Shown here: positions 1-7,853 of the stretch, one piece after another | Position numbering within the stretch: position 1 is the stretch's first letter | How the letters are laid out: every line of letters begins with the position of its first letter | Source: 2-12-FULL-42-15 sp964196565 | Lineage (GTDB): Bacteria; Pseudomonadota; Gammaproteobacteria; Coxiellales; Coxiellaceae | Direction: 5' to 3' | Assembly: GCA_964196565.1 (NCBI GenBank) | Contig: CAXMUH010000013.1 | Location: 1-16,687, forward strand | DNA: 16,687 bases | Notes under the pieces: model-generated | The model's input: only the letters and a program-made list of their open reading frames with translations | The model's database searches: none | What the model was told of the DNA's origin: nothing | Program-made: the position numbers and the translations under genes

Positions 1-32
1 TTAAGATTAAGTTAATCTCAATGGGTTAAACT
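1..32 (+). promoter_or_regulatory. PmrA-like box with -10 (candidate promoter)
   Basis: TTAA at 1-4 and again at 12-15, exactly 11 bp apart, gives two half-sites (TTAAGATT, two bases, gTTAATCTC). A -10-like TAAACT follows at 27-32. The -35 position is taken by the second half-site. This resembles the tandem TTAATATT-type PmrA box of Legionella and Coxiella effector genes. The same geometry recurs at 1221-1252. Predicted transcription would start near 39, about 30 nt before the ATG at 69. AGATTAA-G-TTAATCT at 4-18 is also a perfect palindrome, so a different dimeric regulator is possible. The box touches the window edge. Confidence 0.45.
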
Positions 33-68
33 AGCGCTACCAAAAAATCTCTACACAAGGGTACAACC

Positions 69-1178
69 ATGTATTTTAAAACTGCGCATTGCTCTGTAAA
101 AACAAAAGCTGGTCGTGAATTTAGTTATGTTAAAACACCACACGATTACGATTCAATTGATACCGCAAGTAAAGCAGTTTTGCATGAGGCTATTTTCACA
201 AAAATAGCAGCAATGGTAAATGCGAATGCAGCTTCTCCTTTAATCGTTCCGGAATGCAAGCTTGATCACAGTCAAGGTCTACCAGGAAAACTTGTTACAG
301 AACCAGTTCCATTTAATCTTTATGAAGATTTTTGCCATGCTTTTTCTAAAAGCCAACTTATCAACAAAGGCTTTGGGGCAGCATTAGCGTTACGCTACGC
401 TCTAAAAGATCCCGATGGTCCTGGCAATACAGGTTTCAATAAAAATAAACAAGAACAGTTTGACCAAGAGGATAATTTTCCCGCTATCACCCAAATTGAT
501 TTTGGACTGGCGCACCGTAACTCACCAATTTGCACAGATATATTTAAAGCAAGTGATCCAAATTACGATACACCCAAAGTAGATCCATTTAAACTAGAGC
601 CTAATATCTTAAATAAGATGATCCCCGAGGAAACTAAAGGCTTAGACGGGGCTATTCGCAGCATCCATCCAGGACTCACCAATGGATTAAAACAACAGGA
701 TAAAAAGACGCGACAACTTTTTCTGGATGATATCAAAAATATGCTTAGTGCTTACGCTGACAGTGTCACTAACCCTAACTTTAAGTCACGTGTTATGGAT
801 GAGCTAGGCATTAATGATTTTGAACCATACGATACCTTTATCAGTAACTTATTAAATGAGGTTGTGGCTCGAGGCAGGCAAATTGAAAAGTTACTACCCT
901 TTTTTAAGCTCGAGCTACGCGATCTTTCCAGAGTCCTAAATAAACAAAGTATTAATATTATTGCTGAATACTTAAGAAAGGTTAATGCAGCAAATATTAG
1001 TAAAGATAGCAAAAGAGCAATATCCCCAGCCCACGGTAATCACGTTGTTTTACAGCCAGTTAAGCTCAGCAGTACACGCACTAATGCTGGGATATTCCAG
1101 CCTATCCCAATAAGAGCTGTTACACAACAAGAAGCCATGGAAAACTTTCAGCAAGTGTTAAGCCACCTAAGTTTGTGA
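69..1178 (+). CDS. Unknown protein, possible kinase-fold effector
   Basis: I do not recognise this 369-aa protein as a named family. It has no signal peptide or clear membrane segment and reads as a soluble cytoplasmic or translocated protein. Residues 114-120 read D-P-D-G-P-G-N, and 24 residues later comes I-D-F-G-L (I143, D144, F145, G146). That order and spacing resemble the catalytic loop plus metal-binding DFG of PI3/4-kinase-like and HipA-like folds; Glu40 in a helix-like stretch could be the partner of an ATP-binding lysine. This kinase reading is inference from motif shape. Residues 180-320 look all-helical. The ATG has AAGGG at 57-61 as ribosome site. The gene stands alone behind a PmrA-like box (1-32), fitting a Dot/Icm effector. 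The C-terminal 17 residues are mildly acidic and hydrophobic, compatible with but not proof of a secretion signal. Confidence 0.8.
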   Translation: MYFKTAHCSVKTKAGREFSYVKTPHDYDSIDTASKAVLHEAIFTKIAAMVNANAASPLIVPECKLDHSQGLPGKLVTEPVPFNLYEDFCHAFSKSQLINKGFGAALALRYALKDPDGPGNTGFNKNKQEQFDQEDNFPAITQIDFGLAHRNSPICTDIFKASDPNYDTPKVDPFKLEPNILNKMIPEETKGLDGAIRSIHPGLTNGLKQQDKKTRQLFLDDIKNMLSAYADSVTNPNFKSRVMDELGINDFEPYDTFISNLLNEVVARGRQIEKLLPFFKLELRDLSRVLNKQSINIIAEYLRKVNAANISKDSKRAISPAHGNHVVLQPVKLSSTRTNAGIFQPIPIRAVTQQEAMENFQQVLSHLSL

Positions 1179-1220
1179 ATACACATCGAAAATACTCAAG
1201 AATGTAAATTTATTATCAAT

Positions 1221-1252
1221 TTAAGATTTCTTTAAACTAACTAGCTTATACT
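1221..1252 (+). promoter_or_regulatory. PmrA-like box with -10 (candidate promoter)
   Basis: Half-sites TTAAGATT (1221-1228) and TTAAACTA (1232-1239) are separated so that the TTAA cores repeat every 11 bp. TATACT, a good -10 (5 of 6 to TATAAT), lies at 1247-1252. The distance from the second TTAA to the -10 is 15 bp, identical to the site at 1-32. This is the best of the three copies. Expected transcription start is near 1259. It could serve the small ORF at 1306, the large membrane protein at 1604, or both. Confidence 0.55.
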
Positions 1253-1305
1253 AATTATAAGGTAAACTATTTTACTCGGTTTAATAAACTTCGGATCAAC
1301 TATTT

Positions 1306-1443
1306 ATGCTAATTAATACGCTTAACAACAACAAAGCAGCCCGTGCCCCTAAAGGCACGAGCGGTATGTTGTTTAGCGTTCTGGGCATGACTATGCGCGT
1401 CATTCGCCATATTCGCCTGCCTAGTGGCCATTTAACTGATTGA
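1306..1443 (+). CDS. Possible small ORF, 45 aa
   Basis: An open frame from ATG 1306 to TGA 1441-1443 encodes a basic 45-residue peptide with Arg/His-rich segments in its second half (R-V-I-R-H-I-R near residues 31-37). It starts about 47 nt after the transcription start predicted from the box at 1221-1252. It is locally more GC-rich than the flanking gap, which suggests selected sequence rather than random AT-rich DNA. The ribosome site is weak (GGA at 1293-1295). It could be a real small protein, a leader peptide, or part of a structured leader RNA, since a hairpin at 1342-1359 lies inside it. I recognise no family. Confidence 0.25.
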   Translation: MLINTLNNNKAARAPKGTSGMLFSVLGMTMRVIRHIRLPSGHLTD

Positions 1444-1603
1444 ACACACTAGCGCAGGACCCAAAAAAAAGTTCAACTCAGCAAAGTAAGCTGATATCAC
1501 GGACATACAACTCCTTTGCCTAAACTTCAAATGCACAACCAATTATTTGGTTAGGGAAATGTGCTATAGCCTCAAATTAAAAAAATAAAGCTAGGGGTAG
1601 GTT

Positions 1604-4285
1604 ATGAGAGATCCATTAATAGAACAAAAAAAAGAAGAAAAAGAAGTTAATTTAGCGGACGAAATCCCAGAAGATAAATTAAAAGAAATACAACAAGATA
1701 TCATAGCTGAATACCAACAAATGCTGCAAGGCAAAGACATCGTGCCGCATCGCTACTTGCTGTATGACGATCTTTACAATGGTAAATACAAACAACAATA
1801 CTTCTCTTGTTTTGGATATGAAAAAGAAAATAACGCTGCTCAGCCTTTTCTGAAATTAGTCAACCGACTCGCGCTAACTCATACAGGTTTCTATAATCAA
1901 TTCGTTGAAGATTGGGAAAGTAAGGATGCAAACGAGGTAAATACACTTCTTGAAATATTTGATGGAGTCAATAAAAGATCGTATAAAGATCTAAATAAAG
2001 CAATCGACACAATCGTTGCAGCATATGCAGAAAACTATGAGGATAATGAAAAACGAAACGTAAATGAAATTAACAAATTTATCAATCAAATCCTAAACTT
2101 TAAGCCAAAAAACAAAAATAATGACTATTTTGAACTCTCAGATTTTATCACTGATTTGAAAGGCAGCCATCCAAATATAAAATTACAATATAGAGATATT
2201 CTTAAAATAAGAAAATTACGTGAAGACTGTAGAAATGCAGAAGTTAAACTTTCCGGCACTTTAAAAACACTTAAAAAAGACATCAATCACTATCTTTTAT
2301 CACTTAAAGGTGAAAAGCGAAGAATAACAAGGTTAGACCCAAAAGAGGGGGATGCGTTTCAAGAAAAATATAGAGTAGATAAAATGCTTGACGAAAATCA
2401 AATTACAGCAAAACATGCACTAAAAGCGAAAAAAGATCAGCATAAATTTATCTCAAAATTGGTAGGAAGAAACGTAGCAGTAGGCGAAGGTGCCGTGGCA
2501 GGTGTCGCCATGGGTGGATTTTTAGCAACACTTGGCGTCGCCGCACCCATCGCGCTGCCCATTGGGGTATTAACTGGGATTGGTGGTGCAATTTGTAACT
2601 ATTATTTAGTGCGTGATGACACCAATTTGATGCTAAACCAAATTCGTCTTAAGGACATGTTTGGCAAGTTATCTAAAAACGAAAGAGATGTGGCCCTTCT
2701 ACTTGGCAGCTGCTCACTAGCCACAGGTTTTGTCTATGGTGCACTGTCAGCAATGAAGCTTTACAGCGGTTTATTGATGCCATTATTTACTACCATGCAT
2801 GCCTCACACACCACAGCAGTTGTTCTAGGCACTGGAATTGCATCACTACCTGTTATGTTTACAGCGATCGGATTTGCCTCGATTTTTTTCTTTGTGATCG
2901 CTGACGCGATTAAAAACGATCCGTGGTTAAGCACAAAAACTTATTTTCACAAAAATTATATTGACCTTGGCTGGAGAGAAATGACGCATGGCGAACGATT
3001 CTCTACTGCTGTAGGTTGTTTTGGTAATTTCCTTAAATTGATGCTAGGCGTAACAATCAATCTTATCATTACCGTGGTTAGTTTTGGTATATTTCACTCA
3101 AGTGGGGTTAAATTGCTTAGCACCATTGCTAATAATAGCATAGCTAATAGCATGTCCATGGCACTTACGATTATTAACTCGTTTATTATAACTGCGTTTG
3201 GCTTGCAAAAGATAAATCAAATATTGCAAGAAACAACTTGGAAAGATATCGGTAAAACATTATTTTTATTGGTTCCTTACTATCTGCCTAAATTAACCAT
3301 GAAAATAGTCTCGCTTGGTTTAGGTGCGCTTTGCGCACTACCGGGCGCTGCTGTACTGGCAATCTCTTCCATTCCCGAATTGCTTGTTCATCTTGTAACG
3401 CATACACTACAGATTGCGCTTGGTCTAGTGCACTCCGTACTAAAAATGTTATTAGATTTACCTAAAAATTTGCTAATGCTGCCACCTTTGGCTATTGCCA
3501 CAATCGGCTTTATTGTAGCGGGTGTGTTGCAAATTATTCGAACTCCGTTTTCGCTGCTGTATAGACAATTGTGCTCTGCAACAGGTACCGATATACTGGC
3601 AGGAATGACCAATCCACTTAATTACTTATCAGCGGGGTTAATGAAGATCGCATTTTCTTTATTGGCTGCAACAAACTGGATAAATAATAAGTGTGATGCA
3701 ACCTATCTTAAAAGTGAATTGTCAAAAGGTTTTAATTGGCTGCAAAATGGAATTGCAGATAGCCGCGCGTATCTAAATCAAAAAATGCAACCTGCTCTAA
3801 CCGCAGTCTACATCGCTGGACTAGCATTCTATAAAGGATGCACCCAATTGGGAGTATGTAATTTTTTATTTGGATGTCTCTTTGGGTGGATGAATACAAG
3901 CACAGATAAAAAGCCCACATCAGAAAATGAAAAGTTACCCAGCAAAAAATTAGCTGAAAAAAATAACGGCATCGAGTTAAACCCTATTCAAAAAAGTGTC
4001 ATAAGCTCTGCTGAAAAAGCAACGATGTTTGCCAAAGGTTGTGCTGGTTTAAACAGTACAGGGCAAGCGGCGTTAATGGTTGGCAATGCAAGTGTTGTAG
4101 CGAGCTCCTTGCACCAAGCAGCAGCCCCAGTGGTTGCCGGCTGTGAATTTTTCTATTCGGTAGCACCCCTCAACATTTCAATCGATGCAACAATTGCGAA
4201 TGATATGCAAGTAACCCCAGCCCTCCCTGCTGAAGAAAAACAAGACGGAGACGAAAAGGAATATCAAGCCGTCGTGTGCTCCTGA
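1604..4285 (+). CDS. Large polytopic membrane protein, effector-like
   Basis: No family recognised for this 893-aa protein. Residues 1-285 are hydrophilic, highly charged and helical, with no signal peptide. From about 291 to 763 there are many hydrophobic segments: 291-337 (Gly/Ala-rich, probably a hairpin), 363-396, 404-437, 476-505, 518-535, 551-618 (probably two or three spans), 624-645, 675-689 and 733-763. The last 130 residues are a soluble tail with one weakly hydrophobic Ala/Val-rich stretch (822-856). The final 20 residues carry a dense acidic cluster (EE at 877-878, then D-G-D-E-K-E), like the E-block signal of Dot/Icm substrates. A PmrA-like promoter lies 350 bp upstream. A membrane-inserting secreted effector is the favoured inference; an ordinary inner-membrane protein is the alternative. 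The start is supported by AGGGG at 1593-1597, 6 nt before the ATG. Confidence 0.8.
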   Translation: MRDPLIEQKKEEKEVNLADEIPEDKLKEIQQDIIAEYQQMLQGKDIVPHRYLLYDDLYNGKYKQQYFSCFGYEKENNAAQPFLKLVNRLALTHTGFYNQFVEDWESKDANEVNTLLEIFDGVNKRSYKDLNKAIDTIVAAYAENYEDNEKRNVNEINKFINQILNFKPKNKNNDYFELSDFITDLKGSHPNIKLQYRDILKIRKLREDCRNAEVKLSGTLKTLKKDINHYLLSLKGEKRRITRLDPKEGDAFQEKYRVDKMLDENQITAKHALKAKKDQHKFISKLVGRNVAVGEGAVAGVAMGGFLATLGVAAPIALPIGVLTGIGGAICNYYLVRDDTNLMLNQIRLKDMFGKLSKNERDVALLLGSCSLATGFVYGALSAMKLYSGLLMPLFTTMHASHTTAVVLGTGIASLPVMFTAIGFASIFFFVIADAIKNDPWLSTKTYFHKNYIDLGWREMTHGERFSTAVGCFGNFLKLMLGVTINLIITVVSFGIFHSSGVKLLSTIANNSIANSMSMALTIINSFIITAFGLQKINQILQETTWKDIGKTLFLLVPYYLPKLTMKIVSLGLGALCALPGAAVLAISSIPELLVHLVTHTLQIALGLVHSVLKMLLDLPKNLLMLPPLAIATIGFIVAGVLQIIRTPFSLLYRQLCSATGTDILAGMTNPLNYLSAGLMKIAFSLLAATNWINNKCDATYLKSELSKGFNWLQNGIADSRAYLNQKMQPALTAVYIAGLAFYKGCTQLGVCNFLFGCLFGWMNTSTDKKPTSENEKLPSKKLAEKNNGIELNPIQKSVISSAEKATMFAKGCAGLNSTGQAALMVGNASVVASSLHQAAAPVVAGCEFFYSVAPLNISIDATIANDMQVTPALPAEEKQDGDEKEYQAVVCS

Positions 4286-4297
4286 GTAGACCTACTC

Positions 4298-4388
4298 CGT
4301 CATTCCTGCATCGTCATCACTGCGTATGCAGGGATCTCCAGCACGTTGGCACTTGATTCAAAAGATCCCAGCTTTCGCTGGAATGACG
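4298..4388. repeat. Palindromic intergenic repeat element
   Basis: The element begins with CGTCATTCC (4298-4306) and ends with its exact complement GGAATGACG (4380-4388). Inside are two smaller hairpins: CCTGCA/TGCAGG (4305-4310 pairing just before 4333) and CCAGC-TTTC-GCTGG (4368-4381), plus GGGATC/GATCCC. It fills the gap between two convergent genes. Its ends match those of the element at 13044-13135 (CGTCATTCC ... GGGATGACG), so both belong to the same broad class of dispersed non-coding palindromes. Too short and gene-free to be an insertion sequence; a MITE-like origin is inference. Confidence 0.75.
4358..4381 (-). terminator. Weak terminator-like hairpin after dnaE
   Basis: Read on the minus strand, CCAGC-GAAA-GCTGG (4381 down to 4368) has a 5-bp GC-rich stem with a stable GNRA tetraloop, followed by GATCTTTTG. 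It lies about 38 nt past the dnaE stop and inside the repeat at 4298-4388. The U-run is short and separated from the stem, so termination may be partial. Confidence 0.35.
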
Positions 4389-4418
4389 CTGCACTTTCGC
4401 AAGAATACCGGGAAATAT

Positions 4419-7400
4419 TCAAGTATATTCCAAAGACACATTCTCGCGGCCACATAGATTATATAAATACGTCATCAGATCAGAACTCGGCTTCACCCGC
4501 CAATCATCACCAAGCTTAAGTTCAGCAACTGTACCATCACTCTGATATACAATTTTAATCGGACAACGCCCACCCCCAAATTGCGCCAGAACTTTTGGTA
4601 ATTGATTTAATATTTGATCCGCACCGTCACTACCGGCCACACGAATTGAAAGTGCACGCGCCATTCTAGCGCGGGTTTCATCCAGTGACATGACAGCATC
4701 TGCAATCATTTTAATACCACCGGTGTAATCATCTTTAGCAACTGAGCCTTTGACCAAAAATATTAGCGAATTATCGATTTGATCTGCCGCTTGTTGATAC
4801 ACTTCACTAAACAACGTCACATCCACGCGACCAGTTTGATCTTCCAGTGTCATCACGGCCATACGCTTACCTGTTTTTGTGGTAATAACGCGAAAATTTA
4901 AAATAATTCCAGCAATAATGACTGCTGTGGTGGATAGCTGCAGTCGATTAATGGTGGTTTTAACCAAGGCTTTAAGCTCATCTTTGCACGACTCTAACGG
5001 GTGTCCACTTATATAAACCCCCAGCGCATCTTTTTCACCTTGAAGTCTTTGCAAATCATCCCAAGCTTGTGCGGTTTTATATTCTACCGTAGCTGAATAA
5101 TCTTGCTGATCGCTTAGCGTATTAAATAAATCATTCTGTCCTTGCGCTTTATTTTTGCGTTGTTGATCGGCATATTTTAACGCCTTATCAATATTAGCAT
5201 GTAAGACACCACGTGGTTTATTGAAAACATCCAAAGCGCCACTTTTAATTAATGGGTCTAACGCACGGCGCGATAATTTACGCGCATCTGCGCGCTCACA
5301 AAAATTAAATAAATTGGTAAATTCACCATAACTTTGCCGGCCCAAGACAATGCCTTCAATAAGTGACTCTCCCACGCCTTTAATAGCGCCCAAACCATAA
5401 ATAAGTTCGCCCTGCTCATTTACGGTAAAATGATATTTGCCTTCGTTAATATTCGGCGATCGAATCACCAAACCAAGGGATTTGCACTCATAAACAAAAC
5501 TAACCACTTTATCGGTATTATCCATATCAGATGAAAGTACGGATGCCATAAATTCAGCTGGATAATGCGCTTTCAACCAAGCTGTTTGGTAGGCAATTAG
5601 AGCGTAGGCAGCCGAGTGTGATTTATTAAAACCGTAACCGGCGAATTTTTCCATTAAATCGAAAATATATTCTGCAACTTTTACATCAACGCCTTGCTTT
5701 TTTGCGCCGCTAATAAATACGTTTCGTTGCTTTGCCATTTCTTCCGGTTTTTTCTTGCCCATTGCACGACGTAAAATATCCGCACCACCAAGCGTATATC
5801 CCGCAAGATCTTGGGCAATTTGCATCACCTGCTCTTGATACAAAATCACCCCGTAAGTCGGCGACAATATGGACTCCAAGGCAGGATGGGCGTAATGGAC
5901 TTTAGCACGACCGTGCTTACGATCGATAAAATCATCAACCATTCCTGACTGTAATGGTCCTGGTCTAAACAATGCAACTAGCGCTGTAATATCATCAAAA
6001 CAATCCGGCTGTAAGCGGCGAATTAATTCTTTCATGCCGCGCGATTCCAGTTGGAAAACCGCTGTGGTGGAGCATTGCTTTAACAAGTCGAATGTCTTTT
6101 TATCGTCAAGCGGAATGTTGGCAATGTCGATTGGCGCTGATTTTAATTTTGCATTGATTGTCGTTAACGCCCAATCAATAATGGTGAGTGTGCGCAGACC
6201 TAAAAAGTCAAATTTCACCAAACCAATCGATTCAACATCATCTTTATCAAATTGGGTTAAAACCTGTTCACCATTCGCTTCACAGTAAAGCGGTACAAAA
6301 TCAGTTAACTTGGTCGGCGCAATAACCACGCCACCCGCATGTTTTCCGGCATTACGTGTAATGCCTTCTAGCTTCATTGCCAAATTAATTAACGCTTGTA
6401 CTTCTGGCTCTGATTGATAACGACTCGCCAAGTTTTCTTCTTGATCCAGCGCTTTTTGTAAGGTAATGCCCAATTCAAATGGAATCAGCTTAGCAATTTT
6501 ATCAACAAAACCATACGGCAAACCAAGCACGCGCCCCACATCTCTGACCACAGCTTTAGCCGCCATCGTGCCATACGTAATGATTTGCGCAACCGCATCA
6601 AGTCCATAACGCGCGGCCACATATTCAATAACGCGATCGCGACCTTCCATACAAAAATCAATATCAAAATCAGGCATGGACACACGTTCGGGATTTAAAA
6701 AACGCTCGAATAATAATTCATGTTGCAGCGGATCAAGCTCGGTAATACCCAATGCATACGCAATAACGGAACCCGCACCTGAACCACGACCCGGACCCAC
6801 CGGGATTTTTTGTTGCTTTGCCCAGGCAATAAAATCGGCCACAATTAAAAAGTAACCCGGAAAGCCCATTTCAATAATAACGTTAAGCTCGCGATCAAGG
6901 CGTGCCTGATAAGGTTTAATCGCCTTAGGTTCTGTTATTTTTAATTTTGTTAATCGATTATTTAAACCAGATTGCGCTTGCGCTTCAAAATACGCATCAA
7001 CACTTTCACCAAGGGGGGTTGGGAATATAGGCAAAAACACTTCGCCTAAACTAATCGTAACACTGCAACGCTTGGCTATCTCCAATGTGTTCGCGATTGC
7101 CTCGGGGATATCCGCAAACAATTCAATCATTTCTTCTGTTGTTTTAAGATATTGCTGATTGGTGTAGTTACGTGGGCGCTTAGTATTATCCAACACATAG
7201 CCATCATGAATACAAACGCGCGCTTCATGCGCCTCAAAATCTTGGGCTTTAATAAAGCGCACGTCGTTAGTTGCAACCACCGGCACAGAAAATTTTAACG
7301 CTAACTCTAAGCTGTGATGAATATAATCTTCTTGTTCTGATTTTTGAGTGCGTACTAATTCCATATAAAAATGATCAGGAAAAACGGCTTGCCATCGCGC

Positions 7401-7853
7401 CAAACATTTTTGCGCTTTTTCACTGTCTTTTTGTAATAATGCTCTGCCGATATCACCCTGCTGTCCACCGGATAACACAATTAAACCTTCAGCGGCGATC
7501 ACCAACCAATCCCAGTGAATGATGGGCTGATTATTTTGCTGCCCCTCCACATACGCGCGCGATAATACTTCGGTTAAGTTGTGATACCCTTTTTGATTTT
7601 TGCAAAGCAAAGTGCAATGGGTGATTTCATCATCGACCAATAATAATATATCCGCACCAATAATTGGCTTTAAACCCGCGGCTGTCGCTTTTTTATAAAA
7701 TTTAACCAAAGCAAATAAGTTAACAAAATCAGTCAAAGCAAGTGCTGGCATTTTTAATTCCAGCGCTCGCTCGACATAATCTTTAATGCGAACGATTCCA
7801 TCGACCATGGAATATTCGCTGTGAGTACGTAAGTGAATAAACGGCAGCGTCAT
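4419..7853 (-). CDS. dnaE: DNA polymerase III subunit alpha
   Basis: The replicative polymerase catalytic subunit, extending DNA in the holoenzyme with the beta clamp, epsilon and tau. At 1144 aa it is close to the E. coli length (1160), and the sequence tracks E. coli DnaE throughout with a constant offset of 6. An N-terminal PHP domain starts with the H-L-R-x-H-S-x-Y-S-M-x-D-G signature (from His7). The catalytic aspartates are D395 and D397 (P-D-F-D-I-D) and D549 (V-K-F-D-F-L-G), equivalent to E. coli D401, D403 and D555. The clamp-binding pentapeptide Q-N-D-L-F is at 906-910. An OB-fold region follows, and the end (E-N-V-S-L-E-Y) parallels E. coli. The start ATG shares its A with the last base of the upstream ddl stop codon; GAGG lies about 13 nt upstream inside ddl, so translational coupling is likely. 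Lipid A genes, the usual dnaE neighbours, are absent here. Confidence 0.98.
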   Translation of the reverse strand: MTLPFIHLRTHSEYSMVDGIVRIKDYVERALELKMPALALTDFVNLFALVKFYKKATAAGLKPIIGADILLLVDDEITHCTLLCKNQKGYHNLTEVLSRAYVEGQQNNQPIIHWDWLVIAAEGLIVLSGGQQGDIGRALLQKDSEKAQKCLARWQAVFPDHFYMELVRTQKSEQEDYIHHSLELALKFSVPVVATNDVRFIKAQDFEAHEARVCIHDGYVLDNTKRPRNYTNQQYLKTTEEMIELFADIPEAIANTLEIAKRCSVTISLGEVFLPIFPTPLGESVDAYFEAQAQSGLNNRLTKLKITEPKAIKPYQARLDRELNVIIEMGFPGYFLIVADFIAWAKQQKIPVGPGRGSGAGSVIAYALGITELDPLQHELLFERFLNPERVSMPDFDIDFCMEGRDRVIEYVAARYGLDAVAQIITYGTMAAKAVVRDVGRVLGLPYGFVDKIAKLIPFELGITLQKALDQEENLASRYQSEPEVQALINLAMKLEGITRNAGKHAGGVVIAPTKLTDFVPLYCEANGEQVLTQFDKDDVESIGLVKFDFLGLRTLTIIDWALTTINAKLKSAPIDIANIPLDDKKTFDLLKQCSTTAVFQLESRGMKELIRRLQPDCFDDITALVALFRPGPLQSGMVDDFIDRKHGRAKVHYAHPALESILSPTYGVILYQEQVMQIAQDLAGYTLGGADILRRAMGKKKPEEMAKQRNVFISGAKKQGVDVKVAEYIFDLMEKFAGYGFNKSHSAAYALIAYQTAWLKAHYPAEFMASVLSSDMDNTDKVVSFVYECKSLGLVIRSPNINEGKYHFTVNEQGELIYGLGAIKGVGESLIEGIVLGRQSYGEFTNLFNFCERADARKLSRRALDPLIKSGALDVFNKPRGVLHANIDKALKYADQQRKNKAQGQNDLFNTLSDQQDYSATVEYKTAQAWDDLQRLQGEKDALGVYISGHPLESCKDELKALVKTTINRLQLSTTAVIIAGIILNFRVITTKTGKRMAVMTLEDQTGRVDVTLFSEVYQQAADQIDNSLIFLVKGSVAKDDYTGGIKMIADAVMSLDETRARMARALSIRVAGSDGADQILNQLPKVLAQFGGGRCPIKIVYQSDGTVAELKLGDDWRVKPSSDLMTYLYNLCGRENVSLEYT

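Larger units (their letters stand above)
1179..1603. other. 425-bp intergenic gap
   Basis: This gap between two unknown genes holds a PmrA-like promoter (1221-1252), a possible 45-codon ORF (1306-1443), and a hairpin with a 6-bp stem (CGTGCC 1342-1347 / GGCACG 1354-1359) inside that ORF. Before the downstream start codon lies a second inverted arrangement in which ACCA/TGGT is nested within GCACA/TGTGC. If the promoter drives the gene at 1604, its leader would be about 345 nt. No T-run follows either hairpin, so neither looks like an intrinsic terminator. No tRNA or known riboswitch was recognised. Confidence 0.5.

Noticed and set aside
752..1012. Antisense 86-codon frame inside the first unknown gene.
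   Set aside because: The sense frame has a good ribosome site and continuous coding character; antisense frame looks like a shadow.
1342..1359. Hairpin CGTGCC/GGCACG as intrinsic terminator of the first gene.
   Set aside because: No T-run follows, and it is more than 160 bp past the stop; kept only as a hairpin in the gap.
4286..4418. Insertion sequence or attachment site.
   Set aside because: No transposase, integrase or tRNA nearby; the palindromic repeat explains the structure.
6034..6288. Frame opposite dnaE.
   Set aside because: Entirely opposite highly conserved DnaE active-site sequence; shadow of codon usage.
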